Assembly: GCA_963693315.1 (NCBI GenBank)
Contig: OY856188.1
Span: 269,447,114 to 269,511,113, forward strand
Length of the DNA stretch: 64,000 nt
Origin: Diogma glabrata
Lineage: Eukaryota > Arthropoda > Insecta > Diptera > Cylindrotomidae
Direction: 5' to 3'
Shown in pieces: positions 35,880 through 48,206 of the stretch; position 1 is the stretch's first letter, and every line of letters begins with the position of its first letter. A program made the translations under genes and the position numbers. The notes under the pieces are model-generated. The model ran no database searches and was not told the DNA's origin. It was given only the letters and a program-made list of their open reading frames with translations.

Positions 35880-37190
35880 TTTGAGGCACCCTCCCATTTC
35901 GTGTGAATACCCATAACAATATTATTTGCAAAATTTGATATTAATCGGTCAATTCTAAGACGTGCCTCCGGCCACTTAATGTTGAGAAATTTTGTTCTGG
36001 AGCTTAAAAAAACTTTTTTATTTTTGTGCGACACCCTCTCATTTCGTGTCAATACCCATAAAAAAGTTATGTGTAAAAATTGAAATCAATCGTTCAACTC
36101 TAAGGGGTGCCCCCGGCCACTTAAAGTTGAGAGGTTTGGTTGTGGCCATTACAAAGAAAAATTAAAATTTTTGTACGACACCCTCCCATTTCGTGTCAAT
36201 ACCCATAAAAATGTTATGTGTAAAATTTGAAATCAATCGGTTAACTCTAAGGGGTGCCCCCGGCCACTTAAAGTTGAGAGGTTTTGTTGTGGCCATTACA
36301 AAGAAAAATTAAAATTTTTGTACGACACCCTCCCATTTGGTGTCAATACCCATAAAAATGTTATGTGTAAAATTTGAAATCAATCGGTCAACTCTAAGGG
36401 GTGTCCCCGACCACTTAAAGTTGAGAGGTTTTGTTGTGGCCATTATAAAGAAAAATTTTTATTTTTTGTACGACACCCTCCCATTTGGTGTCAATACCCA
36501 TAAAAATATTATTTGCAAAATTTGAAATCAATCGTTCAACTCTAAGGGATGCCCCCGGCCACTTAAAGTTGAAGGTTTTGTTGTGGCCATTACAAAGAAA
36601 AACTTAAATTTTTTGTACGACACCCTCCCATTTGATATCAATACCCATAAAAATATTATTTGCAAAATTTGAAATCAATCGCCCCCGACACGCCTTAGAG
36701 TTGAACAATTGATTTCAAATTTTACACATAATTTTTTATGGGTATTGACACGAAATGGGAGGGTGTCGCAAAACAAATAAAAATTTTTTAAGGTCCAGAA
36801 CAAAATTTTTCAATTTTAAGTGGCCGGGGGCACGCCTTAAAATTGACCGATAGATTTCAAATTTTGCAAATAATATTTTTACGGGTATTCACACGAAATG
36901 GGAGGGTGTCGTACAAAAAATTTAAATTTTTCTTTGTAATGGCCAGAACAAAACCTTTAAAGTTTAAGTGGCCGGGGGCACGCCTTAGAGTTGAACGATT
37001 GATTTCAAATTTTACACATAATTTTTTTTGGGTATTGACACGAAATGGGAGAGTGTCGCACAAAAAATAAAAAAAAATTTTTTTAAGGTCCAGAATAAAA
37101 TTTCTCAGCTTTAAGTGGCCGGAGGCACGTCTTAGATTTAACCGATTGATTTCAAATTTTGCAAATAATATTTTTACGGGTATTGACATA
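35880..37190. mobile_element. Inverted array of ~147-bp tandem units (foldback-like or satellite)
   Basis: Forward units carry CGACACCCTCCCATTT at 36029, 36176, 36323, 36471 and 36618, a 147-148-bp period, with one more diverged unit at 35883. At about 36680-36690 the orientation flips abruptly, and reverse units end GGGTGTCG at about 36768, 36911 and 37058. The outermost units on both sides share variants absent from the middle (GCCGGAGGCACGTCTTAG versus GCCGGGGGCACGCCTTAG, and a TCCAGAA phrase), so the two arms are mirror images and not simply a satellite with an inversion. There is no coding potential; ORFs in the array are repeat artefacts. Confidence 0.85.
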
Positions 37191-37191
37191 A

Positions 37192-37425
37192 AGCCTGATT
37201 GGTCCTTGATCATGCGTTTGCCCCTTCTACTCTATCACCGTCTTAACTAACATTATATTAGAGCTCAGATCATGTCTGGATTCGGCTTTTCCTATCACTG
37301 ATAGCAGCCAGATTAGGCAGTTTGATCAGGTCCAGTTAAGAACGTAACATCTTAAACTATCCACGCAGGATTAGGCATCTTTTTTAGAGCCAGATTAGTT
37401 CAAATAGGAAATTTACTACTACGGT
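37192..37425. repeat. Fragment related to the CCCTGATCAGG family
   Basis: Contains TCCTTGATCATG, GCCAGATTAGGCAG and TTGATCAGGTCC, short words shared with the next element, but no terminal repeat. It directly abuts the inverted array. Confidence 0.4.
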
Positions 37426-37634
37426 AGAGTACATTGCAAAAAAATCAATCACACCAAAAAAAAACTATAAAATATTATCATGGTTAAATTTGAATAAATT
37501 AAATACAAAATATATGAAATAAAATGAAAATGCCCAATGAAAAAGATTTAAGACATATACCACCTTAATTATTATTATATCGTCTTTCAGCCGAAATGCG
37601 ATAACTGAACTATATAGGTGAAATTTTTTAAAAC

Positions 37635-38184
37635 TACCCGAGCAGAAATTTCTTAGGACTCAAATACGGCCCTGATCAGGTTAGCCCTAGTTTGATAGGG
37701 CCCTGATCATGAGTGTAACGCTTTTGCCTACTCAGGCCCTGATTGGGATAAACAGATCAGGCACTGATCAAGTTTTCCATATAAAATTAAATAGGGCAAA
37801 CCGTAGTAAGGCATTTTGTATCAGGCCCTGATCAGATTTCCCAACTAGGGGTCAGATACGAAAAATCAAATCAGGGCCGGATATATCCAAATACCGTTTG
37901 CCCTAAAAGGGTATTCTAATTCAGGTCCGGAACAGGCCCACATCAGATTGCCCTAATAGGGCTTGCCCTATCTGACCGTGATCAGGCCCTGACTGTATTC
38001 AGGCTTTCCCTAACTAATTTCTGCTGGATATTTCTAAAATAGATTTTACTCCGAATTCAGCCTAAGGGAAATTTTATCAAACGAAATGAGGCTTGGATAA
38101 GAATGAATAAGGGAGACCCCAGTAAGGCATTTCGTATTAAACCCTGATAAGATTTCCCAATCCCTTCTAATTTCTGCTTGGGAA
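37635..38184. mobile_element. Small TIR element rich in CCCTGATCAGG words
   Basis: The left end TACCCGAGCAGAAATT (37635) and right end AATTTCTGCTTGGGAA (to 38184) are inverted repeats with two mismatches. A further internal right-end copy, AATTTCTGCT, lies near 38015. The interior has many copies of GGCCCTGATCAGG, CCCTAATAGGG and similar palindromic words, and no coding region. The overall plan parallels 18455-18916, so both may belong to one superfamily of non-autonomous elements. Confidence 0.75.
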
Positions 38185-38189
38185 GTTGA

Positions 38190-39138
38190 AATGAATTACA
38201 GAAATACACAAATGTTGAAACAAGATGAATCAAAATTTTGAAACAAAAATGGCTGCTAAAATGTTAGTTTTATTTAATAACTGTTTCCCGAAATTGTTCT
38301 AGAATTTCAATTTCAAAAATGGTGTTAATTTAGCAGATTCAAGCTAAATTGAAAATTCAAGATAAATATTAAAATTATTCCAGAATCTAATAAAAACAGC
38401 TGAAAGATATCAGGGAGTTAGAAATTAGCTAGAATGTAATTTAAAACAACGAGTAGCTTACAGTTAACACTTAACACTAATCATTCGACTATTTTCATAT
38501 ATTTTGGTGGAGTGCACCCATTTTTATCGAACATATTTTAGTTCCTTAATATTAAACGAAGTTCGAATGTGACTTCTAAAATCCATAGTCTTTTGTCGAT
38601 TTTGGAAAACTAATCACCATTATTATTATACAACACGTTTTTCTGTCATATTTTAATTAAAATAAAAATTCAATTTTTTCCAAAACTCCATTTTTTTTTC
38701 TACAGAAAAAATTTAAAATTTAATTATTATTAATTAAAAAAAACAAATATAATCGAAAAATTATAGGTTTATGTAATTTTCCGTATAAAAAAGAATTAAT
38801 TTAATTAAATGAAATTTAATATTTTGTAAAGCTTTTGTTGATTTAATTATTATGTAGAAAATTTTTTGCCTTATTTTTATTTTAATATCCCAGTAGGCTA
38901 GACGTATAAATATTTGTTATTTTATTAGTATAATTCACATGTTATTGGTGAAATAGAATGATGTCATTACATTTTAGAGAATTTCATTGGTTTAAATTAA
39001 AATAAAACTAAGGCAAAAAATTTTAAGCCTAATTTTGAAATAATTAACTGATATCGCAGTAGTCAATGTATAATTCATAAAAAATATATAAAGAAATGAA
39101 AAATGGCAAAAAATTTTCTAATCGAATTCCTCTCGTTC
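38190..39138. other. AT-rich stretch without a recognisable gene
   Basis: No domain or structured repeat was recognised. Confidence 0.5.
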
Positions 39139-39141
39139 GTT

Positions 39142-39280
39142 GATAAATTCTCATAACTTTTTGGAAAATTCCTCAAGCAAGTAGTATTGATAAAAGCCCT
39201 CGGCCTACGGCCTCGTGCTTTTATCTACATACTTGCTTTCGAAATTTTTGACAAAAAATTATTTCGAATTATCACCGCCC
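39142..39280. mobile_element. Small palindromic element with a CTCGGCC-ctac-GGCCTCG core
   Basis: The inner hairpin 39175-39238 has arms AAGCAAGTAGTATTGATAAA and TTTATCTACATACTTGCTT around CGGCCTACGGCC. The symmetry continues outward imperfectly (GATAAATTCTCATAACTTTT on the left against the complement of AAAAATTATTTCGAATTATC on the right), giving a ~140-bp palindrome. Similar GGCC-centred palindromes are common as dispersed elements in invertebrate genomes. Confidence 0.65.
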
Positions 39281-39284
39281 TTGG

Positions 39285-41110
39285 GAGATTACAGCTGATA
39301 AACCAATTTTTTTCTCTGAACGATAAAACTTTTACTATCTGATTTTTATTCTAATATTCAAAGTACATGCGTTAAAATATCGGTTTTATTTGAATGTTTC
39401 TTCATATATTTTTGTTGCTTGAAAATACGTAGGAAGTGAGTTTTTTTTTGGGTTTTAAGAAAAATAGTTAATTCAAATTAACATAAAACAATTAGAAAAG
39501 AAAGTAACAAATTTTTGCAGAGTAGAAGAATCCTTATTTGTGAAATCGCTATCAATAATTCTTCACGAAATTCATATTTTTGCCGAAAAACTTAATTCAG
39601 TCTGATATATGTAAGTAGTTTTAGGGAGAAATAACTATAAATAAAATAAACCTCAAAATTATGGCGAAAAAAAGGTTAAACTTAGTTTTACGAAACTTTC
39701 AATCAAAATCAAACCCTAACGCTTTGTTTATGTTTGATATTTCTTATAATATTTCTTTTAGTGGTTAGGAATAAATTTAAATTTATTTATAATTAAAAAC
39801 AAAAACAAAATGAGACTACATATGATCTAAATCAAGTGAAATTAAATATTCACCATTTCACATATCAGTCACGACAAAAATTTACTTATCCTTCTTTCGA
39901 TTAATTATTAATTAAACTACTACTAAAAATGAATGGAAACTTAACTATGGAAAAACAACGAACAAAACAAACATTAACAAAAGTAAAAAAAAATAAAGCT
40001 ATCACTTCAAAAGCTCAAACTCACACAAAATTTTATGAAACTTTTGTTTTAATTTAGTCTGGGTTTGACAGTAATTTATTAATACTACAATTAATAATTT
40101 CTTTAACTTATCTTATTATTTCGACAGTTTAAGATATAATAATTGTAGATTTTTTGAATTGTGGGTCCATCTTGGCAACCATTAATACTCTGGGGTAATA
40201 AAAAGTAGAAGTTTGAGTTTTTATTAGTTTTAACAAACATTTATTTAACTTGTGTTTTGACAGTTGTGTTGGGTACTATTTTGTAATGAATTTTTCAGTA
40301 ACTTTCCATTATTAGATTAGTCCTTAATTCAATTTTTTTTTCTAGAAAAAAATATATTTTTGTTTTAAAGAACATTCCGGATAAAAGAATATTAGAATAC
40401 GATCGATTTTTTGTATAAATTAATTGTAAATGACGCTGTATCGTGATCATTAAACTGTGTAAATAGAAGCTAAGTTATCTTTTGATAGTAAACAAAAATT
40501 GTTATTTAATAGCAATATTGGGTATTATTGTGGATACACTGTTACACTAGGGATTTCTGTAATCAACCGATTGAGTTTCCAAAATTATTGCAAGAATATT
40601 CAAGATGGGAATAATGTTTGCCCGGAATATTGTTTTCCTGTTGATGTGAAACAGTAATGGAGTTGAAAGATTAATAAAACCAAGTGTTTTTGACTACTAA
40701 TCAGAATTCGAATCCAGAAGGAATTTGGGAATAAAGTTAAGCGAATTAAGAGTTTAGTCAAAAAAACGAGACAATATTTTCCTATTGAAACACCTTCCTG
40801 AATATGTTTAGGCTATTTTTAACTGGTAGTCTTTCTAACGATCCCAGTCATTTTCTACCGCCGAAAACGGCTCGTTTGCATTTTAGTGGTTTCGAAAAAA
40901 TTAGGCAGCTTGTTTTCGAATTGGCCTACCTTTTGTTTTTCATCATGTCAATTATTTAGAATTAAATTTAAAAATAAACAATTGACAACTTATCTGCCGA
41001 GTTTTTTTCGAAATTGTAGAAAAAATATAATTTTTGTTTGACTTTGTTAAAACAATCGATTTCTTATTTTTATATTTTATTATTTTGTTTTTCCTCAATT
41101 TACCCCGTTT
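39285..41110. other. AT-rich stretch without a recognisable gene
   Basis: A short segment near 40850-40930 is GC-richer (CCGCCGAAAACGGC), but no domain is readable on either strand. Nothing else was seen. Confidence 0.45.
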
Positions 41111-41144
41111 AATTGAATATAATTTTTATTATTAAATCTATATA

Positions 41145-41167
41145 TTTCGGGCTAGGCCCATCTTCAG
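41145..41167 (-). ncRNA. Hammerhead-like motif of Penelope-type (degenerate)
   Basis: On the minus strand the order is CTGAAGA, T, GGGC-CTA-GCCC, GAAA. This fits the hammerhead core CUGANGA, stem II and GAAA, apart from a bulged U. Penelope-like elements are known to carry hammerhead motifs in their terminal repeats. On the outer sides, AT-rich strands (ATAATTTTTATTATT and its near complement) could form a long stem III, but a convincing cleavage site with stem I is not visible. It may be a dead relic of a terminal repeat. Confidence 0.35.
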
Positions 41168-41480
41168 GATTATTAATAAAAATAATAAAAAATTATATCA
41201 CAATAAGAAAAATAACAATAAAATATAAAATTTTAAACCCGGCTAAACAAGTTTATAATATGAATCGATTTCTTGTTACTTTAGTTAAATAATATAAAAT
41301 TTTGTACAAAATCAATCAAACAGTTTCTGATATTTTTATGATATTGTGAGACACGTAGTTTGAAGATTAATTATTCTGCAATTAATAAATTAATTAGCTC
41401 AAATAATACAGTCAATAACAAGTTTAACAAATAAATGAAATAAGAATTTTCAGCATGTTTATAATTTTCTGTTTTTTCTA

Positions 41481-43440
41481 TTACTTCGGTCTGAAAGACC
41501 TAAGTATTACATTCATGAACCAAAAGTGAAATTCTTACCCCCACTTTTTTTGGCATTTCTCACGTTTTAGGACCTACTGATTCTAAAAAAGCATCCGTCC
41601 GGCCGTTCGTCCGTCTGTCATTACCTACGAAATCTAGAAAACCGCTGCAGGGATTTCAAAAATTTTTTTTTCAAAAAATAGGTACACTTAAGGGACAGGT
41701 TGAAAGGACGCTGTGTTCGATAACTGTACCGGAAGTGTGTCAAAAATATCATTATGTGTCTCAAAAACAGCAAATTTTCATAATAAGTTTCCCAAAGAAA
41801 TGTTGTCAAGTGTGTCAAAAGAAAGATTTTTATTTATTTTTTTACCTAATTTTTTGGAAAAACATAAAACTAATTATTTGTATGACATGAATTTTATTAT
41901 TATTATAGAGAATTATGGTATTATAAGTTTGTCAAAAAAAATAATGTCAAGTGTGTCAAAAAATGGTTTCATTTATTTTTTTAGCCAATTTTTTGAAAAA
42001 AAAATTCAGCTGTTTTTATGACGTTAATGTAATTGAAAAATTTTGGAATTTTGAAAAAATTTTGTATTTTTGATTTTGTAATAATTTTTGCAATATTTTT
42101 AGAAATATAGAAATAGTTTGAATTTTTAAGAATTTTTGGAATATTTTTGGGATTTAGAAAAAGTTTAAATATTTGATTTTATTCTAATTTTTGGAATATT
42201 TTTGGAATATTGAAAACAGTTACTTCAGTCTGAAAAACCTAGGTATTACATTCATGAGCCAAAAGTGAAATTCTTAACCCCACTTTTTTTGGCATTTCTC
42301 GACGTTTTAGCCCCTACTGATTCTAAAAAAGCAAAAACAAAATGTGTGTCTGTCTGTCGGCCGGCCGTCCGTCATAACCTAGGCTGCAGGGAAAACCGCT
42401 GGAAGGATTTCAAAATTTTTTTTCTAAAAACAACTCAAGAGACAGGTTTAAAAGGACGCTGTGTTCGATAACTGTACAGAAAGTGTGTCAAAAAATCATT
42501 AAGTGTGTTAAAAACAGCAAATTTTCATATTTTTGGTTTAAAAAACGTTCATTTTAAGTGATTACGAGTAGGAACATTAAATTTGGAGAAATCTTGAACT
42601 AACTAAAATCTTAAGAAATCTTGAACTAAAAACTAGATTATTGCATTATAAGTTTATCAAAAAAATGTTGTCAAGTGTGTCAAAAGATTTTTATTTTTTT
42701 TTTTACCCAATTTTTGGAAAAAAATAGCATTAATTATTTGTTTGAAATGAAATTTTATTATTATTATTGAGAATTATGGCATTATAAGTTTGTCAAAAAA
42801 ATGTTGTCCAGTGTGTCAAAAGACAGATTTTTATTTATTTTTTTACCCAATATTCTGGAAAAAAGTAAAATTAATTATTTGTTTGAAATGAAATTTTATT
42901 ATTATTATTGAGAATTATGGCATTATCAGTTTGCCAAAAAAATAATGTCAAGTGTGTCAAAAAATGATTTCATTTATTTTTTTTAGCCAATTTTTTGGGA
43001 AAAAAAATGTAGCTGTTTTTATGACGTACTTGTAATTGCAAATGAAATTGGACATGGAAATTTTTGAATTTGTTATAGTTTTTGAAATATTTTTGGAATT
43101 TTGAAAAAAGTTTGTAGTTTTGATTTTGTAATAATTTTTGGAATATTTTTAGAATTTTGAAAAATTTTAAATTTTTGATTTTATTATAATTTTTGGAGTT
43201 TTGAAAAAAGTTTGAATTTTTGATTTTGTAATAATTTTAGCAATATTTTTAGAATTTTGGAAAAGTTTGAATTTTTAAGAATTCGTGGAATATTAATGGA
43301 ATTTAGAAAAAGTTTAAATAAATGATTTTATTCTAATTTTTGGAATATTTTTGGAATTTTGAAAAAAGTTTGATTTTATTTAATTTTTATAATATTTTTG
43401 GAATTTTGAAACAAATATGAATTTGTGATTTTGTAATATT
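41481..43440 (+). repeat. ~740-bp tandem duplication with nested ~140-bp and short sub-repeats
   Basis: A ~300-bp block starting at 41481 (TTACTTCGGTCTGAAAGACC) recurs at about 42220 (TTACTTCAGTCTGAAAAACC), including CCCCACTTTTTTTGGCATTT, GTCCG/GTCTGTC-rich words and GGACGCTGTGTTCGATAACT. Behind each block lie units with TTGTCAAGTGTGTCAAAA about 140 bp apart (about 41803, 41945; 42667, 42805, 42947). These are followed by runs of TTTTTGGAATATTTTTGGAA. No transposase or coding domain is present; small ORFs inside are artefacts of the repeat. Confidence 0.8.
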
Positions 43441-43449
43441 TTCGCGAAA

Positions 43450-46400
43450 CGCTAAATGGAGAGGTTTTTGTGCAGTTTGCTGAGTGTATCATCTTTTTAC
43501 TAAATTATGTTAATTTATGATCTGTTATAATTTTCCGGCATCGTATTGATGTTTCGTGTTAGTTTTGTAATACATATCTAAACAGAGATTAAAAAATACT
43601 TGTGCTTTAACAAAAAGTTATGTTTGATAAACATCGCTGACCAAAACTAAAACCCATGTCCTCATAAAAGTTTTTTGCCGAAAGCTATATCAAAATCGTG
43701 GCCTCCAAAAAGGAGGCATTAGTTTTCACGGATCAGATACACGGCAACCAATACTGCGGTTAGAAAAAAACAGAACCTAAAAACGTATCCGATAATTTTC
43801 TATAGAAACCACAGATTTACGGTTTACAGGAAAAAATTAATTAAATTGCACAATTGAAATCACAAACCAAAAATGGGTTAATAGAATTTTTTGACTCTTT
43901 TAAAAAATTACTAACCCAAGTTAGATTGCTTTTCAGAACCTGGCACAAGAACAAAGGCTTTACCTTTAAAAATAAAAACTGAAACAAATGTAATCCTTTT
44001 TCGCTATGTTTAATATGCACTAAACCCTAATCAGTTTCTTCTTGTAACAACTGAAACCTTTTACCAAAGGTTCATCAAAATTACTTCAAACACTGTTGTA
44101 GGCTATTGTGTGACTGTTTTTATTTTTTTACTCTCCATATATGAGGGTCGGTTTCCCTAAAGTGTGTGATACCTGTACTCATTATTTGACAATTCAATCT
44201 TTTTTTCTGGCTAAAGATCGAGCTTTGATAAAGCGAGTTAAAATTCAGTTACCTTACCTTTAGCCTTAAACATTTAGGTAATCCATAACATAAAGTACGA
44301 CGTTTTCAAATTTTTTACAATTTACTTAAAATGACAAAGAAAAACTCTTAAAGTATGGGTGAAAATATAAAGTCAACAGAACCAAACCAATTTGTAAGAT
44401 TTCTTGGAAGCTTAAAATAAAAACATAACAATATTTCCATTATATTTTTAAAATGAAAAAAATCAAAAAAAAATTAAATATAAATAAAGAAGTGGTAGTT
44501 CCGGTGTTGGTACAATAGATTGGATGAAAATTAATCAGTAAAACAGTAGCAACAAATTGACCACGACTGTGTAACACTCAGCATCCTAGACACAACTGCT
44601 AGTATGGCCAATATATTCAAAATAGAAAGACAGAAGGATAACGACTACACAATTAACCTTGTTAGGAAAAAATTGACACTATTATTTATTGGAGATACTT
44701 TATGTATTTTATTTTAATATGTTGAAAGCTTTTTATTTAAATCAGAAAAATAATCATTTTACTCCAATAAAAAAGAATTTATGACTATTGTAAATTTATA
44801 ATATGTAATACAGTAAGCATGACGACTGACGAGCAATAAAAAAATGCACTTAAACCTTTATATTTTGTTGAAATCTTGTTGAAATAATCTACAAAAATGC
44901 TTATTTTTCGATAATATATTTACATAATAATATTTACATACAGAATATTTTTTTCAGTTCAGTTTAATTAAGTCTCATAATGAATAAGTACAGACACTTC
45001 AAATTTATATTTAATAGTTCAAGTATTGGAAATATGTTGAAGAGGTAACCATGTAACATTCTCAATAAATTTATTAATTTTTGCTTTAACAGCATTAATT
45101 AATATTTTCCTCATCAGTTGACAATAAGTACATATCAAGTAATCAACGAAAAAAACTGAATGATTTGTTTAATTTAAGGAAGCGAGACAAAAGTTAACAA
45201 CATGCACACTTAAATTTGGTTAAGAAGCTTGTTCGAACTTGAAATGGGTGTAGAAAAACAAAATAGTTAAGAAACTAAGTAGCACTTGCCAAACCAAGGT
45301 TCAGTGTTAGTTCTGTTCAGGTTTAAAAAAAAATTAAAACAGCCAATAATAGATCAGATTTTCAAATAATAGAGTCAACCTATAATGATACACCAAACAA
45401 ACACTATATGTGGTAAACACTCATATACAACAAAGTTAATTAGCCTGAGTTCGAAAATTTAAATTATTATTGAAATTATTAAACGTTAAAAAAGTTATGA
45501 AATAATGTCTAAATATTACAGATTTAAAATGCTCTTTTGGACTTTTTCAAAATTCTCACCAGTTTGTTCAAAGAAAATGGACGGGTGAATAAAAAATAAG
45601 AATAAGTAACGCTAGAGTACAACAAATTGTTAACTTAAGTAGGAAAGGGATAGTTTAGATTTTAAAAGAACAACTTAAACAGTGCAGTGAGTATAGTGTA
45701 GTACAGTAAGGGAATGTCTAGGTGATAAAATATTGTAAAATTGTTGTCAAGAAGCTTCACAAGCTCAGTAGTCGTAACAAGCTACCATTAGACTGAAATC
45801 CTATTTGCACAGGTGATTATACAGTCAAAGCACCAATCAAAAGAGGAACTGCACTCCTTTTATCGGCTCTAACCCTTGCGCGTTTGCAGAATAGGTACAA
45901 TCACTATCGGCGCAAAGGGAAGGAAAAATAATGAATTGCTAAAACAGCTTATGGAATTGCTAGGATAGGTGCTGGTATATAGATCGCAAAATGATCTGCA
46001 TGTACTTGGCTCAATTTATATTTTGAAATGTCTAAAACAGGCAAGAAAATGGAAGGGAAATATTAAAAAACCATAGTTAATACTGCAGTTAGGTAGGAGA
46101 TACACTCATATAAACACGTGCGCATATAATACAGTATAATGTAGATCCACAAACAATGTAGATCCCTGCTACTTATATTATATTTTTATTTTTGAACTTT
46201 TTATAAAAAATTATTTATTATTTATTTAATTATTTCTATTGAAACGGACTGATTTTTTTTTGAATTTTTATAATAATAAAAAATTAAAGAACAAAAAATG
46301 AGTGTTGGGGTGGGGATCATAAAGGTAAGAATATTTCTTTCTATGAAAAAACTTTATTTTATTCTCTCTTCCACAGTAAAAAAGTCGAAGCAGATCAAAA

Positions 46401-46755
46401 AATGTGTAAAATGGGGCATAAAAAATTGCTTTTGTCACGGAACAAGCTTTCAATTATCCATGTATATCTAACGGAGTGCAAGCAATTTTGCAAATGTTGA
46501 ATAGTTTTAAATTTTTTAACTTTACTTTGAAGAGAAGAGAAAAATATCAAAAACGAGAATATTTAGCATGTCATGTTTCATATAATTAGGACATTTAATG
46601 CCAAACCAAAATTTCAATATGGGTTTTTCGGTATTGAATTCGGTGAAACTCAGTATATTGGTATTAAAACTGGCATTGTGTATTCTTTCCATTGAGAAAA
46701 TACATTTCAACTTTAAAGGACCGAAATATTTATAAAAATAAAGTGATTTATGATC
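43450..46755. other. Long AT-rich stretch without a recognisable gene
   Basis: A somewhat GC-richer portion (45760-45930) includes TGCGCGTTTGCAG and CGGCGCAAAGGG but no tRNA-like fold or protein domain that I can support. Minus-strand ORFs at 46268-46710 show no known domain. Confidence 0.45.
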
Positions 46756-46764
46756 TAGTAGACT

Positions 46765-47318
46765 AAGAGCCCGCGACGGCCAGACCTTCGTTATTTATAA
46801 AAGCTGAAAGTTTCTCTGCACATACCCCCTACACAGGTAGGAACGATAAGCGACATATGAAGTTTGGATCATGGTGGCTTTGGCAGGGAGCAGGTAACAA
46901 AGGGGCCTCCAAAGTTTCGTGAAAGAATAAAAGGTAATTTTTTTATATATTCTTCGGGATGGTATTAGAAGTCACGTCACCCATTGCCAGACACTTGCTA
47001 TCGTGGCAACCCCCTGCCAGACGGACTTAAACTTTATCAATTTGTTAAAGTTTAAGGGTGTCTGGCAGGGGGTTACCACGATAGTAAGTGTCTGGCAATG
47101 GGTGACGTGACTTCTAATACTATCCCGAAGAATATATAAAAAAATTACCTTTTATACTTCAACGAAACTATGGAGGCCCCTATGTTACCGGCTCCCTGCC
47201 AAAGCCACCATGATCCAAACTTCATATGTCGCTAATCGTTCCTACCTGAATAGAGGGTATGCGCAGAAAAACTTTCAGCTTTTATAAAATAACGAAGGTC
47301 TGGGCGTCGCGGGCTCTT
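46765..47318. repeat. 554-bp near-perfect hairpin (two ~270-bp inverted arms)
   Basis: AAGAGCCCGCGACG at 46765 is mirrored by the complement ending at 47318, and the pairing continues inward to CTTAAACTTTA (47026-47036) and TAAAGTTTAAG (47046-47056) around a 9-base loop TCAATTTGT. By eye roughly nine in ten positions match. Differences are mostly single substitutions plus a one-base indel. Both arms are far less AT-rich than the flanks. No target-site duplication is obvious. It could be a foldback transposon or an inverted duplication. If transcribed through, it would give long double-stranded RNA. It lies about 120 bp before an intact ORF on the plus strand. Confidence 0.9.
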
Positions 47319-47439
47319 GTTCTATATTGCTTGAGGTTCTATTTGTAGAAAAACTACTACCAATAAAATGAAGGACGATAAGACAATACATTTAAACAAT
47401 GGTTTTTTGTCTAAGGATGCCGTTTTAATGTTAAGTTAA

Positions 47440-48105
47440 ACCGAAAAATGCCCCAGTCTTCAGTTAGTCATTTTCACTCAACGAATTAAAATATCTTTGG
47501 AAAGTGCAGCACAACATCGTCTTGACCATGACCTTACAACAGTCGGCACTCTATTAGTTAACCAGCAATCTTTGGAACCTACACTAGTACATAAAATTGA
47601 ATGTCTTCATATAAGGGCGAATAATCTCTTGGATGGAGAAAACCAGTCAGATAGGATTGAAAAAGAGCTAGAAAATGCATTTACTACTGAAAATATTATT
47701 CCTCTTGAGGCACTCAATAAGCCACAAAACGACACACTACAAGTAAATGTGTTCTTAAGTAGAAAAAACCTCGATAAAAGAGAAGAAAAAAAAACAATGA
47801 GTGAAAGATTAGCTATACAACACGTTGTGGATCAAGCTGACCAGAATGCAAAGTCAGTAGTTGACATTAATCATATAAGGTCAAGCCAAAATCAAAATGT
47901 TACTTTTCGGCAGGTGCCAGCTTACCACAACAACTTTCTAAACTCTAGATCTACAGGTCCAGCTTTTAGTTCTTTTAGCAAAGTTCATAAGAAACGGAAG
48001 GTCTGCAACGCTAGACCAGCTAGACCTATTCTACAACCAGCAGTACTTACTCCACAGCCTGTTGTCTCTTTACCAACATCAGTAGCAGTGACAGTGCTAT
48101 GGTAA
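47440..48105 (+). CDS. Unrecognised intact ORF, up to 221 codons
   Basis: The frame is open from 47440 to the TAA at 48103-48105. There is no ATG near the beginning: the first Met in frame is at residue ~121 of the open stretch (in KKTMSERLA), so an upstream exon is likely, and CTTCAG at 47458-47463 could serve as a 3' splice site. The sequence has balanced, non-repetitive composition, as real proteins do: LESAAQHRLDHDLTTVGTLL, then HIRANNLLDGENQSDRIEKE, a basic stretch (SKVHKKRKVCNARPARP) that looks like a nuclear localisation signal, and a Pro/Val-rich C-terminus (residues PQPVVSLPTSVAV). I do not recognise a domain. It may be a host exon, a retrocopy, or a gag-like gene of an element. The 3' neighbour at 48.2 kb is also coding-like. 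Confidence 0.5.
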   Translation, partial: TEKCPSLQLVIFTQRIKISLESAAQHRLDHDLTTVGTLLVNQQSLEPTLVHKIECLHIRANNLLDGENQSDRIEKELENAFTTENIIPLEALNKPQNDTLQVNVFLSRKNLDKREEKKTMSERLAIQHVVDQADQNAKSVVDINHIRSSQNQNVTFRQVPAYHNNFLNSRSTGPAFSSFSKVHKKRKVCNARPARPILQPAVLTPQPVVSLPTSVAVTVLW

Positions 48106-48206
48106 TGAAGTAGCATGTAAATAAAATTAAATAAGTAAATAAAAACTTAATTGCGAAATACTACAACAAGAAATTTTATTTACAATTATTACAATTCTTA
48201 CTATTT

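Noticed and set aside
36337..37213. Four ORFs of 62-118 codons with repeated Lys/Phe-rich motifs
   Set aside because: They run through the 147-bp tandem array on both strands; the protein repetition mirrors the DNA repetition.
45870..45930. GC-richer TGCGCG/GGCGCA segment considered as a tRNA
   Set aside because: No cloverleaf, T-loop (GGTTCRAAYCC) or anticodon arm can be drawn.
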